A DNA stretch of 9,693 bases, from NCBI GenBank assembly GCA_007125275.1, contig SLDN01000166.1:1-9693 (forward strand), written 5' to 3'. Under the pieces are notes generated by a model, which was not told the origin of the DNA, searched no databases, and saw only the letters and a list, made by a program, of their open reading frames with translations. The position numbers were made by a program, and so were the translations under genes. Source of the DNA: Bacteroidales bacterium. Lineage in GTDB: Bacteria; Bacteroidota; Bacteroidia; Bacteroidales; UBA7960. Of this stretch, positions 6,969-9,693 are shown piece by piece (position 1 is the first letter of the stretch; each line of letters begins with the position of its first letter).

Positions 6969-7262
6969 ATGAAAGCAGTAATGATCATATTTAATCAGGC
7001 CAACAGCGAACGCGTCGAGTACATATTTGACAGACTAGGGCTAAGGGGTTACACCTGGTGGAACAATGTAGAGGGCCGCGGCAGCGAAACCGGTGAACCT
7101 CGCAAAGGCACGCATACCTGGCCTGAGCTGAACTCGGCAGCACTGCTCATCATGCCCGGAGAGAAAGTGGACGAACTGCTCGATTGCATTAAAAAGCTTG
7201 ATGAAGTGAACAAGGAAGTAGGTGTTCGTGCTTTTGTATGGAATATTGAGAAAAGCTATTGA
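6969..7262 (+). CDS. Small PII-like protein coupled to the RND pump
   Basis: A 97-residue cytosolic protein without signal peptide or membrane segment. It aligns by eye along most of its length with PII proteins such as GlnB. 'MKAVMIIFNQ' is strand 1, 'SERVEYIFDRLGLRGYTWWNNVEGRGSETG' covers helix 1, strand 2 and the start of the T-loop, 'NSAALLIMPGEKVDELLDCIKKLD' is strand 3 and helix 2, and 'VGVRAFVWNIEKSY' is the last strand. The T-loop is short and lacks the modifiable tyrosine of classical PII; it carries 'VEGRGS' and 'THTWPELNS' instead. Known non-classical PII-like families include the DUF3240 proteins, some of which I recall being encoded beside RND pumps, and SbtB-type nucleotide sensors. 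The ATG lies two bases after the pump stop codon, pointing to translational coupling. A regulatory role in pump function is inferred; ligand and partner are unknown. An in-frame extension upstream would overlap the pump gene and is rejected. Confidence 0.85.
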   Translation: MKAVMIIFNQANSERVEYIFDRLGLRGYTWWNNVEGRGSETGEPRKGTHTWPELNSAALLIMPGEKVDELLDCIKKLDEVNKEVGVRAFVWNIEKSY

Positions 7263-7271
7263 CAAGCGGTG

Positions 7272-8966
7272 TTAATTATTTGCCTGGTCAGTTGACCTGC
7301 GGACAGGAATGGTAAAATAAAACGTGGAGCCCCGACCAAGCTCACTCTCAGCCCATATCTGGCCACCCAGCAGATCTACATAGCCTTTTGCAATGGACAG
7401 CCCCAATCCGGCCCCCTCATAACTGCGATTGAGCCGCATGTCTGTCTGGTAAAACCGCTCAAATAAAAACGGTACCTTCTCATCAGGGATGCCTTCTCCT
7501 GAATCCCTGACAAAAAACTCCAGCGCTCCGCGCTTTACAGTATATCCAAATGCCACCTCACCTGTAAAAGTAAATTTGAGAGCATTATCCAGCAGATTCG
7601 AAATCACCGATTGAAACAATTGCTGATCAGTGTAAATATCCTGTTTTTCCTCAGGAATCTCCATCTTTAAGTAAACATCCTTTCCCTGGTTCTCAAAACG
7701 GACAAGGTAAATTTCATACAGCGTTTTAAGCTCTTCATTGATATCGACTTCAGAATTGAACACTTCTATCTGCCCCGATTCAATTTTGGAAATATCCATT
7801 ATACTGTTGATCAGATTCAGCATGCGGTACCCGCTTTTTTCAATAATACTGATATATTTCTCCTTTTGATCGCTATTGAGGTCTTGATTTTTAAGCAGCT
7901 CCGCAAAGCCCAGGATGCCATTCATGGGCGTACGGATTTCGTGACTCATATTTGCCAGAAAAGCTGACTTCAACCTGTCGGATTCTTCCGCCTTATCTTT
8001 TTGATACTTCAATTCTTCCTTCTGATGTATGAAGCTTTCGATTAGATTCCCAATCTGCTCAAAATCAGTACTTGCACGCTTAAGCTTCGGGATCGGGGCG
8101 GTGTCATTGTTTGCAATGGTCTTTTTTATCAAAAAGAGAGGAAACATCACCCATTTTCTAAATGCCATAGAAAGAACCAAATAGGTGATCGATACCATAA
8201 TTATGACCAACAAAAGAATATGCAGGGAATTTTTTCTCAGCAACTCAACAAAGTCAATCCGTTTAGTAAATACAAGCCAGGCAACAACATTGTCATCCAG
8301 ATCCTTGTAGGGGATAGCCAATTGTTTGTAATCAGTTTCAGAAGGTTTGCTCAACCCCGGACGATTAATTATCTGTGTAACGTCGCTGCCGGTCAAGGAT
8401 TCAGCCAGACCGGTTATTTCCTCATCCCAGCACTTGGCAATAAAAAAATATCCGGCGGGTTCAGATTCCCGTTCCTCATCATTGATGGGATGAATGGTGG
8501 CACCTTGCAAAAGCATCAAAGTATCAGCAGAAGTTGTATAATATTCCAGCATTCGCTCTTTGTGGAGCTGAGCCAGCAATTCCTCATTAAACTCTGTCAA
8601 AGGAAATGCGGAAGCGCATTCGCTAGTATCGGATAGTACAACCTGACCCTCAGTGTTCATTATCCAGAATGCATCCAAGTCAAACCAATAAAGGAATTGC
8701 TCAAAGTTTTCACGGGCCCATACGGAATCAGGTTCTTCAATAAACTGAATCAATTCATCCCATAAGGTGTAATCATAAGCAACCCAATACATCTGCACCT
8801 CGTATATATCCGCTATGGATGCAGCAGCCTCACGCACCTGCTCACGGCTGTATTCCATGAACGCTTGCTCTTTTTTCTTATTGAGCAGATGCAGAGATAA
8901 AATGGCGATCAGAGACAGGCCCAGAAGGATTAATATCAGTAAAGTCAATTTCCTGGTTGTGCTCAT
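7272..8966 (-). CDS. Membrane sensor histidine kinase with CHASE4-like extracytoplasmic domain
   Basis: A 564-residue sensor kinase. TM1 is at about 7-28 and TM2 at about 247-268, enclosing a periplasmic region of about 215 residues. Its start, 'WVAYDYTLWDELIQFIEEPD' (61-80) with a following 'WARENF', resembles the CHASE4 sensor domain; 'FWIMNTEGQVVLSD' (100-113) fits its central strands. After TM2 comes a HAMP-like linker (about 269-315) and a coiled segment to 335. HisKA has the H-box 'FLANMSHEIRTPMNGILGF' with phosphoacceptor His342. The ATPase domain has the N-box 'NLLDNALKF' (Asn457, Asn461), G1 'DSGEGIP' (488-494), F-box 'FLFERFYQ' and G2 'GAGLGLS' (518-524). There is no receiver domain and no response regulator in view, so the partner is unknown. 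The gene converges on the PII-like gene with nine bases between stops and is divergent from the transporter gene at 9146. Signal sensed: unknown. Confidence 0.93.
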   Translation of the reverse strand: MSTTRKLTLLILILLGLSLIAILSLHLLNKKKEQAFMEYSREQVREAAASIADIYEVQMYWVAYDYTLWDELIQFIEEPDSVWARENFEQFLYWFDLDAFWIMNTEGQVVLSDTSECASAFPLTEFNEELLAQLHKERMLEYYTTSADTLMLLQGATIHPINDEERESEPAGYFFIAKCWDEEITGLAESLTGSDVTQIINRPGLSKPSETDYKQLAIPYKDLDDNVVAWLVFTKRIDFVELLRKNSLHILLLVIIMVSITYLVLSMAFRKWVMFPLFLIKKTIANNDTAPIPKLKRASTDFEQIGNLIESFIHQKEELKYQKDKAEESDRLKSAFLANMSHEIRTPMNGILGFAELLKNQDLNSDQKEKYISIIEKSGYRMLNLINSIMDISKIESGQIEVFNSEVDINEELKTLYEIYLVRFENQGKDVYLKMEIPEEKQDIYTDQQLFQSVISNLLDNALKFTFTGEVAFGYTVKRGALEFFVRDSGEGIPDEKVPFLFERFYQTDMRLNRSYEGAGLGLSIAKGYVDLLGGQIWAESELGRGSTFYFTIPVRRSTDQANN

Positions 8967-9054
8967 CCCGTCAAATTTTCCTCTAAGCCATTATTTATCA
9001 GGTTACTTCTAAGGAAGGTAGTAATGTGCTGTCTCTTTACAAAGAAACAAACAT

Positions 9055-9062
9055 CAAATATA
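9055..9062 (-). promoter_or_regulatory. Bacteroidota-type -7 promoter element for the histidine kinase gene
   Basis: On the minus strand this reads TATATTTG, an exact match to TAnnTTTG, about 88 bases upstream of the kinase start codon. A clear -33 TTTG at the expected distance (around 9080-9086) is missing. The leader would be roughly 80 bases. Support is motif match plus position only. Confidence 0.38.
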
Positions 9063-9145
9063 CAAGAAAAATATCAATATCATTAAAAAAAGATTTGTCG
9101 GACAGCAGCGATAAACAATCTTTATTAAAAAACTGTTTCCTATGT

Positions 9146-9693
9146 ATGGATATGCACAAAAAAATAATGGCTGAGCGGCTTTACCTGATTCTCGCTGCAT
9201 TATTTGTAGCGGCTCTGGTAACAGGGAACCTGATCTTCCAGAAGTTCATTACATGGAACCCTTTTGGCCTTTACGAGTTCCAGCTGTCAGCAGGCATCTT
9301 GCCCTACCCTGTGACCTTTCTTGTAACCGATATTATTTCTGAGGTTTATGGAAAAAAAAGAGCGCAGCGTGTGGTGCTCGCAGGCTTGTTTGCCAGCCTC
9401 TTCATGTTGCTGATCATCGTGGTGTCAGCCATGGCACCTGCAGCCGAATGGTCACCGGTCAGCGATGATCAATTCTCAAAAGTTTTTGGCTTCACCTTTA
9501 TTGCTGTTGCCGCTTCGATGGCAGCCTACCTAATTGCCCAGCTGGTGGATGTGCAGGTTTTTCATTTCTGGAAAAGGGTGACCAAGGGAAAGCACCTTTG
9601 GTTCCGCAACAATGCCAGCACCTTCAGCTCACAATTCATTGACACTTTTACCGTTTTGTTTTTGCTGTGCAGCTTTGGGGTGATTGAGTGGCA
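9146..9693 (+). CDS. yhhQ: Queuosine precursor transporter, VUT/YhhQ family (partial, C-terminus beyond the window)
   Basis: An open frame runs from ATG 9146 to the right edge, giving 182 residues of a polytopic inner-membrane protein. The hallmark of the VUT_1/YhhQ family is present: 'PYPVTFLVTDIISEVYGKKRA' with the Asp and Glu of 'TDIISEVYG', and later 'YLIAQLVDVQVFHFWK' and 'WFRNNASTFSSQFIDTF'. Hydrophobic segments are at about 12-31, 46-62, 74-95, 114-137 and 167 onward. E. coli YhhQ imports the 7-deazaguanine precursors preQ0/preQ1 used to make the tRNA nucleoside queuosine, so that is the expected role. Family members are usually about 220-240 residues, so some 40-60 residues are missing here. 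ATGs at 9152 and 9167 are in-frame alternatives; no strong ribosome-binding site decides between them. It is divergent from the kinase gene with 179 bases between, with no evident functional link. Confidence 0.9.
   Translation, partial: MDMHKKIMAERLYLILAALFVAALVTGNLIFQKFITWNPFGLYEFQLSAGILPYPVTFLVTDIISEVYGKKRAQRVVLAGLFASLFMLLIIVVSAMAPAAEWSPVSDDQFSKVFGFTFIAVAASMAAYLIAQLVDVQVFHFWKRVTKGKHLWFRNNASTFSSQFIDTFTVLFLLCSFGVIEW

Noticed and set aside
8220..8636. Plus-strand open frame of 138 codons inside the kinase gene
   Set aside because: It is antisense to the periplasmic sensor region of a clearly real kinase and has no domain or ribosome-binding site.

Overview
The window reads as a piece of chromosome from a member of the Bacteroidota, probably a Bacteroidales/Marinilabiliales-like lineage. 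This is inferred from three things: the gene families present (TPR sensor N-terminus, short RND adaptor lipoprotein, PII-like small protein next to the pump), the near absence of strong Shine-Dalgarno sequences, and perfect matches to the Bacteroidota -7 promoter element TAnnTTTG upstream of two genes. No mobile element, rRNA, tRNA or CRISPR array was recognised. No gene-free stretch exceeds 300 bases.

Layout: (1) On the minus strand, the window starts with the N-terminal 85 codons of an exported protein with a TPR-like segment, cut by the left edge. (2) A 246-base divergent intergenic region holds a perfect TAnnTTTG element and two adjoining inverted repeats. (3) On the plus strand follows a complete efflux locus: TetR-family regulator, TolC-like outer-membrane factor, periplasmic adaptor lipoprotein, AcrB-like RND pump, and a 97-residue PII-like protein that starts 2 bases after the pump's stop codon. 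(4) The 215-base gap between the TolC and adaptor genes contains a triplicated octamer and an in-register array of a CAGWAAC heptamer. (5) A minus-strand membrane histidine kinase with a CHASE4-like sensor region converges on the PII-like gene with only 9 bases between them. (6) Divergently from the kinase, a VUT/YhhQ-family queuosine-precursor transporter runs off the right edge.

How the parts fit: adaptor, pump and outer-membrane channel should form a tripartite envelope-spanning exporter, and the upstream TetR protein is its likely local repressor. The PII-like protein is the most interesting element, because its position suggests a cytosolic sensor that adjusts pump activity or reports on it. 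The kinase has no response regulator in view and is probably an orphan. The window is mostly conventional. The features deserving a second look are the PII-like gene coupled to the pump, the heptamer array in the adaptor leader, and the hairpins flanking the tetR-type gene.
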